From the NCBI GenBank assembly GCA_008973525.1, contig WACJ01000125.1, positions 682,001 through 746,000 on the forward strand: a stretch of DNA of 64,000 nucleotides, written 5' to 3'. Numbering within the stretch: the stretch's first letter is position 1; every line of letters begins with the position of its first letter. The stretch is from Stenopsyche tienmushanensis. Lineage: Eukaryota; Arthropoda; Insecta; Trichoptera; Stenopsychidae. Positions 47,701 to 60,420 of the stretch are shown here, one piece after another. A program made the position numbers and the translations under genes. The notes beneath the pieces were generated by a model that did no database searches, was not told where the DNA came from, and was given only the letters and a program-made list of their open reading frames with translations.

Positions 47701-50225
47701 TCTTCAATTAAATGTATTTTTTGGAGACATTTACTGGAGACTTCGACATTTAATCGAGAACACAAGTGGATTAACAGCTATATATGGAATATGATAAGAA
47801 TTGATATTGCCTTCGATGTCAAATCGCATATTGCGTGATATACGTATGTGATATAAATGTTTGACTTTTAGTCCCTATAATATTTCTGAAATAAAGTTGT
47901 CAAAATTGGGACGTCAAGTGCCCTCTTATCCCATTCAAAAAATATTCCTTAATCTTCTTTACGCTGCACCACTGCCGAATGATAAATTTCTACTCCCTAC
48001 AGGACTAACATCATTCACTGTCTTGTCTCGTCAGAGGAGCTTTGCCTCTTGGAAGTGCCGCTCCGTCTTCTTCCTCCTCCGCATTTAATACCGCTCCTGA
48101 GAGAATCTTCCAAATTGAGTTACGCAGTGATTGTCGTATAATACTGCTGCCTTTAGTGATGATAATCCTATTATAAAGAGGTGTCTAATTTGAGAATCAA
48201 AGCGTCCCATCAAATGTCCTCTGTGCTAAGATTTATTACGGAACTCTGAGCAATTTGTAATGCAACGTATGGAATCCTACAATCGATGTATGAACGTGAG
48301 ATATCCAAGAATGGGATGAGATTAGTATAAATATACATCAGTGGTTTGTCAGAGGATTTCATCCAATTTGTCAAGAATATTAATATAATTTAAGCATGGT
48401 TTAATCGTATAAAAATGTTCAAAAAGTCATCTACAATGAGATTTGTAGTATGTTCAATTTCATTTTCTTTTACAAATTGCGAATGAGTTATATTTTCAAA
48501 ATGTTTAGTTAACGTTTTTCCATATTCCATACATGCACCATGATGTGACCTCTTGCTATCCCTTTCCTATATTTTTAATCGCATGGTGATTATTAAAATT
48601 CTTTAAACGATTTTCCATCGTCGAGCGCTAGTATTGCTTGAGCAAATGTAGTTTTTAAATATTAGGCTTTAAATGTGGCAATTGCTCTCTAGTCCATGGG
48701 TTGCAAAATACTGGTGGTATCAGGGGGTAAATACACGATTTTATTCCTTTCTGTTTACAACATTATTTTATTTCTGGAATAAATAAATTTAAAAACCAGT
48801 CTTCAAAAATAAATTGTGTCATCCGCCCTTTTTAGTTTGAACGGTAATATAGGTGGTAAGATATTAATATTGATTCCTTTGAGGGCTCTCGACTTTTAAT
48901 TGTGATAAATCATTAATGGTTTCAATTAAAATCCTTCAATATTGACACCCAATAAGAGTGTGAAACGATCCTTAAATCCAGTTGCTAATCCTTTATCTCA
49001 TATTTTTAGTAATGTCTTTACGAATTTCTTCGTATTGCAAAAATATATTTATACTTAATATATTTTTGCTCAGCGAAGAACTTCAATTTTTAAAATCAAT
49101 TTATTATTTCATAAAAAAATGTATTTTGTAAAACCACGTAACATATAAAAACCGCGTAAATTTAGGCGGGAGTGAATGCATCAACAATTATTTTTTATCA
49201 TGGTTTGGAGATCTGTGCAAAGCGCTCTGTTTATCCATGCGATTTTGCAAAAATAATTCAACCGATTTGTGTGAATATTCATAATTCCGGGAATTTCGGA
49301 GGAAAATTCTCCCGTTGAGAATATTTATCGCGAAAAATATAATACGTATTTATATGGGCATTCAAATATATTTATCTAGCTATACGCCGTGGGTCTAAAT
49401 TTTGCTTGTTTAAATAGGATAATATAATATTTAATTAAGTTTCTGTAGTATCGTTTAGCTTTATTTTTGATACGTTAATTATCATATGTTGAGCAGGAAT
49501 CCGAAATAAAATCAATTTTACTCATTACACCACGTAGATTACATTTTTATTAATTTATAACCTTTCATCCGTTCGCCTTGTCACATGGTCTTCCACGTTT
49601 TTATCGTTTTATCATCAAAATTATATCCCAGTCTTGAATTATATTCATTATTAATTTGCATTACATATTACTATTTCTGGTATTCTTAGCTTTTTTGTAC
49701 TACATTTTTATTCTTCGATTTATACTGATCATAATTTCAGACTAACTGTAAGTCTAGTATGTCTATAAATACAGTAATATCATCTGTAAATCAGTTTAAT
49801 CCTTTGAATATTTCTTTTAATATTGGACCAAATAGTTTCAGCGATGTGCTGTCCTTTTGTGTGTTAATTTTAATTGTAATCGGGTATAAAATAATAAATA
49901 AATTGATGATTGATTTCTTAGGGAAACACATTCCTTGTGTTCATTGTAAAGCGGTCTTACTTTTAATAAAATTAAATAAAAATGTGTGTTTCATTGCCTC
50001 CGTATATAAATGGATGGATATTCTATTTAAAATAAAATGCAAATAATTTATGTATATATTGGTTGAATTTAGTCGTATTCGAAACTTGTCAGTGTATGGT
50101 TTTATCTGTGATTTAGTGATGCTTCGATCAAAATTCGGCTAGAAATAATCAAAAGTGATATTTGATCAATGTGGTGCAAAAGTGGAGACAGTGTTATCGA
50201 AAGTTTATTGATCAAATTATAGTTT
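44751..50225. other. Long gene-free AT-rich stretch
   Basis: Five and a half kilobases without a supported gene. Small palindromes around ATCGATGATCGAT-like sequence occur near 47213-47260. ORFs of up to 112 codons (45984-46322, 47861-48088, 49759-50046) have no recognisable family and ordinary AT-driven composition. Confidence 0.4.
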
Positions 50226-50408
50226 ATGTTTCTGGAGCTGTGCGTATGGATTATCCTGGATGACCCGGTGGTGGCTGTTCAACGTCTGCAATGGACGACA
50301 ATTCAGAGACGAGCCTTCTCCGGAGGCCCCGGTCCAAGAAAATTGTTAGAAATTAACGTAACTACACGCGAACATCAAAAACGTAAAAATCAACGTCGCA
50401 TCCTTTGA
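50226..50408 (+). other. Candidate small coding exon or 5' leader exon
   Basis: A 180-bp patch of balanced base composition in AT-rich DNA. Two overlapping frames are open: one from 50226 (60 codons, ending IL before TGA) and one from 50291 (MDDNSETSLLRRPRSKK, then a stop at 50354). No strong donor or acceptor was identified. The composition suggests exon, but frame, product and even strand are uncertain. Confidence 0.25.
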
Positions 50409-52275
50409 GTTCACGATTTTCATGCATATAATTATTCAAATGGAGGATCCTGTATATTTTTACGTTTGATGTAGTATATATTTATATATTCAAATTTATT
50501 TTAAGTAGTATTTTGATCATTTGAGATGTACTAAGAATTATTGCTTCTCTAAGGTTCATAAAATATTAGCTTATTTTCTGGAGCCGCACTCTTCTAAGCC
50601 TGTTTCTTTTCAGAAATTCTTCTACCTTTGCTGAAATTCAGCTTGACAAGTTAATAACGATATTTCGCTGTAACGCGTCTTGAAGTCTGGTATGAAAGAA
50701 AAATGCTTCAAAATTGCTTTCGAGGAAATATGCCACATTTTTCTTATCCTCCCGTTTCTATAGTCCCCGATACAAAATCTCTCCGCAATAATTTCATTTG
50801 AAAAATTTAAATGGCGATTGGGTGCCAAAATCGATAAGCCTCATTTTATTTTTATCTCCATGATTTCGGTTGGGGTTTATTGGACCGTTATAAAATTTGT
50901 ATAAGAGGACGGATTATTCTGTTGGGTGGTGTGGGCAGGTCGTCGATTTCTATCCGGGTTGACAGAACCCTACTCCGTGTTTTAAATGACCTCCGCTTTA
51001 TTACTGTGTAATATAGTTTTTAAAACGGGAATACACGATATATCCATTACTCGATTTCGTCTTTGTATGGAGGGTGTTTTTTTTTTGGAAATAATTATTA
51101 TCTAGGGGAGTTATTAAAAATAGAATCCACGAATTCATCACCGCCCCAAAAGGAACTAAAGGAATATTGAATTCCATCGACGCTATTGTCGTTTTGGTTC
51201 TCTCCTGAATTTGCCGATATTTCGAAGAGCTTTTTATACATAACACTTATCACGTCGGTACATGTGAGCTCTTATATATAAATACTTGACATTTTCATGT
51301 ATGATTACGTGCGCCTCTTCGGGCGTAAAATCGGGCTGTCGCAAAAATGGGTGATTGATATGTGATTGAAACGCATTCGGATTTATAGAAAAATAATCAA
51401 GAATTTAATTTTAACGCTTAATAAAATATTATTTAAAAAAGCTCTGCAATCTGCCAGCATGTCAATTACAAAAATATGTATTAAATCATTAAACCCTCAT
51501 TTAAATTTAAACACAATAAATTGTACATATTAGGGATGATCGATAAACTGAATTGATTGATAGAAGATATAGAGTAGAACGCAATCTCGGTTTTCGAACT
51601 TAATCCTTCTCTGAACATTGTTTAGAACACCCAATCAAGTTTTCCCATAAGAAATAATGTAGATTGGATTAATCAATTCCAGAGCTTCAATAATACATAA
51701 CTCGGCAAATAGATCAAATAAATGGGAGTTTAATTGCACTTTACATGAACTTGAGAGCTGATGCCGTAAATGGAATGGGTGAGGCAAATAGAGAGGGTGA
51801 GGGTTGTTATTGTTTTGAAAGGATGTCACCTTGCATAATAACGTCGGTTGACTGTCCTACTTGCCTTCTATCTCGTTTTTGTACAAAAACTGTCAAATAA
51901 GATTTATATTTTTCTTCGCTTTTTTTTCTAAAGTGAGATAATATTCTCATTAAAAATCCTTATAATTTTTTTTTCACAATTTCGAATATATATTCTACTG
52001 TATAATAGGGTTTTTCCGAATCATCTGTATCAACTATCATTACCTCGTACGTTTGATATTGACAATAGTGTGACCTCCGTATATTATTATAGATTATATA
52101 GGAAACATATTTTAACTTAACGAAAACATTTTCGAGGGAATTATTTTCATAATAATAGAACATTTAACTTTATTGGAAGAAAATACATTATTTTCCTTCC
52201 TTAAATATAGAAAATTATGATTGAATACGATATCCATTAGCTACGATTGATACATCGTATTGTGAATTTTCATAC
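50409..52275. other. AT-rich, nothing recognised
   Basis: Short ORFs only; no supported repeat or RNA gene. Confidence 0.4.
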
Positions 52276-52580
52276 GCCGAAGAAGAAGAATTAATCTCAT
52301 CGACTGATCATACTCTAAAAATTAAATTTTCCGAAATGACCATGGAGGACTTTTGGATTTCTGTCCAAGAGGAATATCCAGCTCTTCACACGAAGGCACT
52401 GAAAATTTTGTTACAGTTTTCCATATCATATTTATGTGAGCTTGGATTCTCAACAATAACTAATATGAAAACTAAACAACGAGAAAGAATTTAGATGAAG
52501 AATTAAGGTTAGCTACATCAAATATTCGACCTAATATATCTGATATCTGCAAAATCCAACAAGCTCAGGTATCACATTAA
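52276..52580 (+). pseudogene. hAT transposase C-terminal fragment (ZBED/Buster-like)
   Basis: One frame reads DFWISVQEEYPALHTKALK, then LCELGFSTI and MKTKQRER. One base is missing near 52489-52491, and the next frame continues LDEELRLATS, IRPNI, QAQVSH and TAA at 52578-52580. This is the conserved end of hAT transposases of the ZBED5/FAM200/SCAND3 type (FW...YP.L...A...L..F.TTY.CE.GFS ... K.R.RL). Only the dimerisation-region end remains, with a single frameshift, so decay looks moderate. Confidence 0.75.
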
Positions 52581-54322
52581 TTGATTTTTGATGCCCCTCC
52601 CCCCTCCTAGATTTGCCACTTAAAAAGAGTCTTCAAATATTAATACAAATATTTTTAACAAAACGCGTATAAATATAAAATGGTTTGGGAAAAATTAACT
52701 AATTAAATTCATTTTCAATATTAAACATTTTTTATATCATTTTATTTCCGACGAAAGCGTGTTAATATAAAGCTGTCTCAGTAAACAGCAAATTATTTGC
52801 GTCTTTGACATTTAAACATGTTCCGACGTATACTTTAATTTGCTATAATTATAGCATAGTTTTTATGATGAACTGTTATATTTTTCTCATCATTGTTAAC
52901 CGAAGCGCATTTAGTATTTTATATGGATCAAGATTACGTGGACTGTAGTCTTGATCAAGTAGATCAAATGTTAGATCCATTATGCTTGAGGGAATCATGA
53001 TTGCGAACGAAATTATGATTACTACAATACAATCCCGCTTGATCACATGCACTCTTAGTTCTTTAGTGATATATTACTTTGATGACTCGATTATTTTTTA
53101 AATATATTTTTTTGCTTTTGCAAAAGCTTACAAACGAAACCTTTTTTCAAATTGTAGATATATAGATATTAATAGGTAGATATGTTGTTCAATAAAATGT
53201 ATTTATTTGTTATCGTACCGACGTTGATAAGTAGACATAGCCGTTTATCGCAGATCATAAGTGGTAACCCAGCCCTTGAGTGGATAACTACGTACAAACA
53301 AAATTCTGCTCGTGGCCATTTCGCATTCAGTATTATGTGTTAATTAAAATGCTTCGCATGGAATGGGTTAAGGTCCGCGGTTTTTATACTGCGTTTCGCT
53401 TTAAATATTTTGTTTTATATTGCTCATTAGGGATATGCCATCAAGTTGAATAAGGTGAATGGTTTTATAGCAAATAATAACGCTGTTTCATTTCGTATGA
53501 TTCCTCGCAATTTTATTCTTGAATAAATCCCACCGTGACATTGGACTTCTTAGCGTTAACTTCGTAAAACAATACGATTGTACCTATTTCTTTTCATTTT
53601 TTGAGCGAAATTCAATTACAGTTTTTACCGTTCGGTTCGCAATTCCTCCTTGCAAATTTCCATATCTACTGCCTCACAATTGACATTTACGTCGCATTTG
53701 TTACGTGCCAGAATTGCTGAAAACGTCCTGGCGCTGCAAGTATTGGGAGTTCGTTCAATATTACCGATGAACGTTTATCATTGGAACGTTGCTAAACAAA
53801 CAGCCTTCGTTTCCAACATGCAAATCGAGCGCAGAGTGTATTTTAACGATGGTTTTTACTTCAATATGTATAATATAAGCAGAACTTGAGACGAAAAACT
53901 TTCAATTTTGCTTTTCTTAAATGCTCGCGGCCGACTTTATACTTTAAATTTTTGAGATCTTTAAAAATATATTATTTGTGCTTGCTTGCGTGTGTGCTTG
54001 GGATTTTATAATTTCAATCAAGACCTAATTAATGTATTCGTTCGTTGTTTGTATGTTTGCGGGAGCGCTTTGAAATAGAAAATTAGTACTTAATAACTGA
54101 GTTATCTTAATCGTCAAACTGTATTGAACATCGACATACGTGGCTCCACCCCGTTCCCACTACTATACTTAGTCAAACTTTAAAAAATATGTTTATGTTC
54201 AATAAAGATCGCCTAGTCAACATACTAAATATCAACATTCAATACTTTTCGCATAAAAACATGTTAAAAAATCTATCTCTTTTAGGCCCAACAAAGTAGA
54301 AACGTCTCTTATATCATCGATC
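52581..54322. other. AT-rich, nothing recognised
   Basis: A 79-codon frame at 53650-53889 has no family resemblance. Confidence 0.4.
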
Positions 54323-55037
54323 GAAATATCATCGATCATATAAATATTATTGTCTTTAATCAGAAAATAACATTTTTATAAGTGGGTAGCAACGATCTTA
54401 TTGAACCTTTTCTGAATATTATTACATATGCAGTAATCCTTTGGTTTATACGGTAGATTTGTTCCATAAGACATTGTGCAAATCAAAATCCTTTAATTTA
54501 GAGGCACTTAACACATGAGTTGCTATCCAAATTTGGGTTGCTGTGCATTCTAGGATGGGTCGTTATCGCTTTCCATAAAAACAAAAAAATTAACCGGTTC
54601 GATGCCATTTTAATTTTAAAAAAAATGCGGAACAAGAAAATATGGAAAATTTAAATAATAAATATCATTTGAACAAATATTGTAAAAAAAAAAAATCAAA
54701 TCAAAATTATGAAATTATTATGACGGTTGAAATAAGATGTATATATTAGGGAGAACCAAGAATATTCGCGTATATAGTAAAACAAATCTATTAGGTATTC
54801 ACGTGTATGTTTTGTTGGCTGGGCTGCAAAAATATTCGTTGTGAGCTGCATGTGGCTTCTGGTCGCAAGTTTGATGCGAAATGAAGATACATATTTTCGA
54901 TTCTTGATTGTACTCAAGAAATCTATAGCTATGTTTTTAACTGATACATTTACCCTCACTATCTATGTTGATAAGCTCAATATTGAAGCCGATTACGATG
55001 TACTGTATACTTTTATTGAAAATTCAAATAAGATTAT

Positions 55038-56147
55038 ATGATAAAAAGTAGGCGGACGAGTAGTATCGGCATAGAAATGGAAGGGACATCGCGTGAGTCG
55101 AAGCGGAAATTTATAGTGTCCGACAATGATCGAAATAAAAGTGTAATCGTCCAAGCATCCAGTTTCAAAGAGTTGAAGGAAATGTCGTGTGCAGAACTCC
55201 TCAATGATGCTAACGCAGATGCCACGCTCTTTGTATCCGATGAAAACCAGCAAATTGCAGACGATGACGATTTAAGAAATGTTAAAAGCGACACGCTTAC
55301 GCTTGTCAAATCTAACGAAGTTAACAAGACAGACGTAGGAAGCACTCTCGATAAAATAGTTACTATATACAAGAATTTTAATCCAAAAATTCTCATTTAC
55401 ATGATTAAAAACCCATTGAAAGTTGTGGAGGCCATCGAGAAAATGATGAAAACTGAATTGATTAACAAACCTGAACTCTCGTCTCTTGATGATCATCCGG
55501 AATGGTTCGAAGAGGATTCCAAATTTACGACTAAAGAAGAATATTTCGTCAACAAGGCGCAAGCTAGAATGAAAGGATATTTCATGAAAATGAAAATGAA
55601 GATCTCAAAATCTCCCATATATTCGAACACAAGAAGAAAGGAACAAAAAATTAAATACGATGAGTTCTTTAAACACGTCGAAAAACTTCTTCAAATTAAT
55701 GCGTACCACGGGTATTACTTCGATAGAAAATCTCGAAATGAAGACAAATTCTGCAATGAAAACGGATTATTTATTTGTGAAGGAGAGTGGAATAAAGAGC
55801 GATGTGAGAAAGGCCACAAGATAAATCCCTATGCAGATATGGAGATTAAAAAAAAATTCTCCACGTGGAGTTTTGCCCACAAGATTGAATTGGTCAAAAG
55901 TGTTGTGCCGAGTATTATCAAAGCTGCGGATGCTGAAGTACTGTGTGCGAAATGCATGCAAGAGTGTGCGAACAATAGTCATATCTCAGTATTGCATTAC
56001 TACAATCTAATATTTACTAGACTAAATATAAAACTGGTTGAACCTTCTTGCTACGTGCGTACGGCGCACAATCCTTTCCAAGATGTTTATATTTTGTGTG
56101 ACGAGTGCTACAAAACTCAAATTGATGATTTGAATTTATCGGAATAA
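55038..56147 (+). CDS. Caspase-activated DNase (CAD/DFF40)-like protein, upstream paralogue, likely catalytically dead
   Basis: Intact, intronless, 369 aa from the first ATG; the second ATG at 55077 (356 aa) matches the start of the downstream copy and is the better start. Residues about 25-93 read as a CIDE-N domain (IVQASSFKELKE, TLFVSDEN, DDDDLRNV). From about 152 to 345 it follows the DFF40 nuclease: HPEWFEE, KEEYFVNKAQARMKGY, YHGYYFDR, GHKINPYA, FSTWSF. The zinc-type residues C247, C256, H260 and C338 are kept, and H281 and H344 remain. The Asp expected before H281 is Ala280, and the His expected after C338 is Tyr339. From memory these correspond to mouse CAD Asp262 and His308, metal/active-site residues. 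It would normally cut nuclear DNA after caspases remove its inhibitor ICAD. An additional Cys-x2-Cys-x3-Cys (303-310) sits before the last helix. AATAAA lies at 56279-56284. Confidence 0.85.
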   Translation: MIKSRRTSSIGIEMEGTSRESKRKFIVSDNDRNKSVIVQASSFKELKEMSCAELLNDANADATLFVSDENQQIADDDDLRNVKSDTLTLVKSNEVNKTDVGSTLDKIVTIYKNFNPKILIYMIKNPLKVVEAIEKMMKTELINKPELSSLDDHPEWFEEDSKFTTKEEYFVNKAQARMKGYFMKMKMKISKSPIYSNTRRKEQKIKYDEFFKHVEKLLQINAYHGYYFDRKSRNEDKFCNENGLFICEGEWNKERCEKGHKINPYADMEIKKKFSTWSFAHKIELVKSVVPSIIKAADAEVLCAKCMQECANNSHISVLHYYNLIFTRLNIKLVEPSCYVRTAHNPFQDVYILCDECYKTQIDDLNLSE

Positions 56148-56354
56148 GCAATGCAGTTATGTACTTAATGTAAAATTCGTAACACTACATATAATTATAC
56201 AATTGTTTTAATGCTACAATAAATATCAATTATAATTACTATTGTTGATATACATGCTCATATTAAATTCATGCCATAAATAAAGCCTGGATTAAAAACT
56301 AAAGCTGATCCGAGATGGACTTAACCATCAACTGGATTCGTAGTTCTGTATTGT

Positions 56355-56475
56355 CCTTTGAATGCTTTGTGTGTAGCGTGTCTACGTGTGTGTGTGTGCA
56401 ATGGAGAAAGTAGAAACGATTGTCTCATTCTTTCCAACCAACTGCTACTTGGAGTTTCACTTTTCGTCTCGTACA
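56355..56475. repeat. Family B fragment in the 3' flank of the upstream CAD copy
   Basis: TGCAATGGAGAAAGTA, TTTCCAACCAACTGC and TGGAGTTTCACTTTTCGT match the right part of copy 3 (44670-44750). It includes a (GT)n run. The same fragment lies at 61700-61815. Confidence 0.6.
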
Positions 56476-56825
56476 GCACAATTTGCCCAACTGCATATCT
56501 ACAAGTTCCATTTAAAAAAAAAATGAAGACATGTTAGAACTAAAAAAAACATTGGCAGATAAATGTGTCAATATTTCAATTGAATGAACAAATTTGATCA
56601 GATCAATGCCAGGAAGCTGAAATACCATCAGGCATGGAAACTCGCACTACATATTGATATATGGGGTTTTACATATATAAGTGGTAATAGTAGTTTTGTT
56701 TCAATAATGAATTTTGTGAAGTGAATTTGAAGTCTTCTTATATTATAGCAAACCTTTCAAAATCATACTGATGCCTCATGACTTTTGCTACTGGCTGTAT
56801 ATAGCTAATTAAATTCTAGGTCATT

Positions 56826-57429
56826 CATTTTTTTAATCTCTGTATTTTTGTCTTTTGACACATCAAAAATTAAGATGCGCGACGCATAGTGGTTTCACTC
56901 CAGGCTAAGATATAAATATGTATTCTTTAAAATTAAAGTTATTCACTAATCCAATGGAAGACATATTAAATCAGAAAAAGAGGTGGTTTTTATGCTTATA
57001 TTTTAATGTGGTATAAATACTCGTATAGGTAACCCTCATTGATCGTGGAGGATACGTTCTGAAGAAAGACGCCATAAACGGGGGAATATTAATTTACCAT
57101 ATACATACATACATACATAGTGTTCTTTGCTTGGTTTTGCTTCGTTTATTGAGTAAAGTGTATCCACAACTGTCAAAAAAACTGTTACCAGCACACTTTA
57201 CTGCACTTATTCCTAGTCTTCGTCGTCGTTCTTCTAAAAATTTCATGCATTGATTATGAAGAGAAAGGGCTTTTTTAAAATGATTTTGACAGTTAAATTT
57301 CGCATGGGAACTGTTTGCTTATTAATTATTGGTTTCATTCTAACACAAGAGATTTCCTTTTATGGGACCATTACGAACCATTTTGACATGGTTTTTCTTG
57401 GCATATATATATATTTAAAAATGTGGTTG
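56826..57429. other. Spacer between duplicates; repeat body
   Basis: 57185-57275 is related to 23820-23925. A (CATA)n microsatellite lies at about 57100-57118. The 87-codon frame at 57250-57513 falls within the repeat and is not considered a gene. Confidence 0.45.
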
Positions 57430-57512
57430 CCAGCTACATCTCCTGTGGGATTCGAACTCAAGATGATTGAGTCACAAGTCCAACCGCTTAACCGCGGGAC
57501 TACCTACAAGTA
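57430..57512 (-). repeat. tRNA-derived SINE head (probable)
   Basis: On the minus strand, GCGGTTAAGCGGTTGGACTT is followed about 25 nt later by GAGTTCGAATCCC, an A-box-like and B-box pair at tRNA spacing. The arms do not fold into a complete cloverleaf, so this is a SINE promoter or tRNA relic rather than a functional tRNA gene. Confidence 0.45.
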
Positions 57513-59106
57513 AAAGAAATCTCTATTGTCCGATTTAAATTTTCTAAATACCATTGGGATGTCTTATTGGTTAATGCTTCACTGTTTATGTCGTTTATGG
57601 TTTTAGTAATAAAAGTAATAAATACAATGTTTGATGTGTTCTTTAGTCTTACGATTTGATATTTTACCCTTAAAACTACACATTGACTTGACAATATGCC
57701 TATAATAATGAATGGTGCAATCCTTGATATTTTAACAGGCCTTATAAATTGGGCTCCGGGTTATGATAAAGACTGATGTGATGCTAAATACTCAATGGTC
57801 TTATCACCACATACAAATTTGAATTCGGGAAGATCTTTTTTAGACTATAAAGAAATAGTTTATTAATCTTCTTTTTGCTGTTCTTTAGCAATCATAATCT
57901 CGGCATGTCGTCTTGGGATTAATAGCGTCAGTATAGAATAGTGGATCGTTGATGATACATATATTCCTTTTATATTACGATTTCATCGTTCGGGACTTAA
58001 TAATGGGTTCTATAAAATGGACAGGGTTTTCTTCAAGTCTCGTTTTCATTGTTAAATTTGAAAACTCATGATGTATCAACTGCTCGTTGTAGGTAATTTC
58101 AGATTAGGAGATTTCAGTCTGTATTGGTATAAAGGGCCAAAATCTCTTCCGCCCAAAATCTCCCGTTCCTTTTAACATTCATACCTTAATCAGCATCAAA
58201 AGCCCATCACGCTTTTTATTCCGCAAAACATTTATCTTGATTCATTTTTGCAAAAGCTCCGACGAAGAACCCGATCCCTTTGATGTGTTCCCATTCTCAA
58301 ATTGCTTTGCCCTCCTTTTCAACATGTAATGCCATTGAACTGTATCCGACGACATACACGCATGTTAATTTAATCTTGAGTTTTATTAGCGAGGAGAATA
58401 TACAATAAATGTGTTTTTTTTTTAATATATTATATTTTGTACTGCATTTCGATGCTATCTTATATTGCTATACAATTTTTTTCTTATTCTTCAAATAAAA
58501 CTTATTGTTATATAAATATTTGTTAAGAAAATTAATATTATGAATAGTAACTGTTATCTTAGAGGCGATCTATAGTCCTACGTTATTTCGACGTTGTCCT
58601 ATCTTAAAAGTATAAATAAATAAAATAGACAAGATATTTGGATTTTTCATGAATTGTCGCTGAACACACTAAAATAGCAACGAACTATCTGTTTGTAATG
58701 AAAAGTGTGTACCATACAATGATTTTAAGTGAATATAACATTGACTGTCTTAAGGACAAGTGCTTGTTCTTATCTCTCAAAATCCCTCACTGGGGTAATT
58801 CATTTGGAATTGCTTGAACTTTCACATATGGCTAAGGTAGCATAAGAACATTTTATGATACATTTTTGAAGTAAGAGAGGATATATTATATGAGCGCTTA
58901 GTGAAGTTACCCTTAAACTATTTTTGTAAATCAGTAAATTCTGCTGAATTTTATGTTTCGAAAAAGAATTTAATTTTTCAGGATCAGGAAATCAGTGAAA
59001 AAAATTTCCACGATCTAGATTTGAATTTAAACATTTACGGCAAGTCCAGGATCTAACTCACTATATCAACACTTGGTCATAATAATATTTCTGTTTATTT
59101 ATTTTT
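57513..59106. other. AT-rich, nothing recognised
   Basis: No supported gene or repeat. Confidence 0.4.
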
Positions 59107-59255
59107 TTAATTGATGGACTGCCTGAAAGGTGGCCAAAAGTGATTAATACTGGTTGAAAATTTCTATTTTTAATAATACGCACGAACTTTTTGCTCAGTT
59201 GATCGATTTGGCCTGCGGAGTTGGCATTAAAACAGCGTCGATTGACGGTTTTATT
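59107..59255 (+). pseudogene. Probable mariner transposase C-terminal remnant
   Basis: The plus frame gives LIDGLPERWPKVINTG then a stop, continuing with KFLFLIIRTNFLLS and a further stop. LPERW-x-KVI is the usual mariner C-terminal signature. The fragment is very short, so this is tentative. Confidence 0.42.
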
Positions 59256-59721
59256 TGTCGTAAACGAGTTCGACTGAGGCATTTGCCTCGTTAGAGGTAA
59301 TTTTGTCTACCATATTGCTAATGTTCACGCGAACAAAATATATTTTCGCTAAAAAATATCGCGTGTGTATGAATATAAATCCAGGCTGTGGTTAAGGTAC
59401 GCCTCTGAACAATAAGATATATGGGAACAGTTCCATTACCGACTTTGCACGTTTCCAGGCGGTGATAATGTAAAATTTAGCGTTTTATATAACACTTTTC
59501 CTAATACGACTTATTTACGATGCCATTTTCTAGAAAAATATTGCAAGTATATACAATAGTAATATGTGCCGGCCTTGAATCACCGCTAATGCTTTTTGTA
59601 CCAAATTCTTTGATTTGATCAATAGCAGTAAAGTAGTAGCTTCATTCATATGCTTTGTACTATGTTACTTGATTTAGATTTAAATATTTGAGCTGATGTC
59701 ACGAGACTTGATTTCATGAAT
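59256..59721. other. Non-coding, nothing recognised
   Basis: Spacer before the downstream duplicate. Confidence 0.4.
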
Positions 59722-60420
59722 GAAATATCATCGATCATACGAATTATTATTGTGATTAATCAGTAAATAACGTTTTTATAAGTGGGTAGCAACGATCTTG
59801 AATTAGCAATATAACATTGAACCTTTTCTGAATATTATTACATATGCAGTTGTCTTTTGGTTTATACGGTAGATTTGTTCCATAAGACATTGTGTAAATC
59901 AAAATCCTTCACTCCAGGGGCTCTTAACTCATGAGTTCCTATCCAAATTTGAGTTTCTTTGGTTTCTAGGGTGGGTCGTTATAGCTTTCCACAAGAATAA
60001 ACAATTAACCATTTTAACTTTTAAAAAAATGCGGAACAAGATAATATGTTAAATTAAGATTGATATTTCCAGAAATAATAAATACCATTTGAACAAATAT
60101 TGTAAATAAAAATTATAGAATTGTAAATAATTAGGCATTCTCGTGTATGTTTTGTTAGCTGGGCTGCAAAAATATTCGTTGTGAGCTGCATGTGGCTTCT
60201 GGTCGCAAGTTTGATGCGAGATGAAGATACATATTTTCGATTCTTGATTGTACTCAAGAAATCTATATAATCTATGTTTTTAACTGATACATTTACCCTC
60301 ACTATCTATGTTCATAAGCTCAATTTTGAAGCCGATTACGATATACTGTATACTTTTATTGATAAATTAAAATAAGATTATATGATATAAAGTAAGCGAA
60401 CGAGTAGTATCGGCATTGAA

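Larger units (their letters stand above)
54323..56825. repeat. Direct duplication, upstream copy (about 2.5 kb)
   Basis: It matches 59722-62272 from GAAATATCATCGATCAT to CTAATTAAATTCTAGGTC, with indels. It contains a CAD-like ORF plus about 0.7 kb on each side. A block near 54810-54860 (GGCTGGGCTGCAAAAATATTC, GAGCTGCATGTGGC) resembles hAT-type repeat sequence and is present in both copies, as is a family B fragment at 56355-56475, so both predate the duplication. Confidence 0.9.

Noticed and set aside
54696..54959. Minus-strand ORF present in both duplicates (also 60054-60302)
   Set aside because: It is shared only because the flank is duplicated. It overlaps hAT-like repeat sequence, starts differ in surroundings, and there is no domain.
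57430..57512. Functional tRNA gene on the minus strand
   Set aside because: A- and B-box-like motifs are present, but acceptor and D arms do not pair into a full cloverleaf, and the region adjoins a dispersed repeat.
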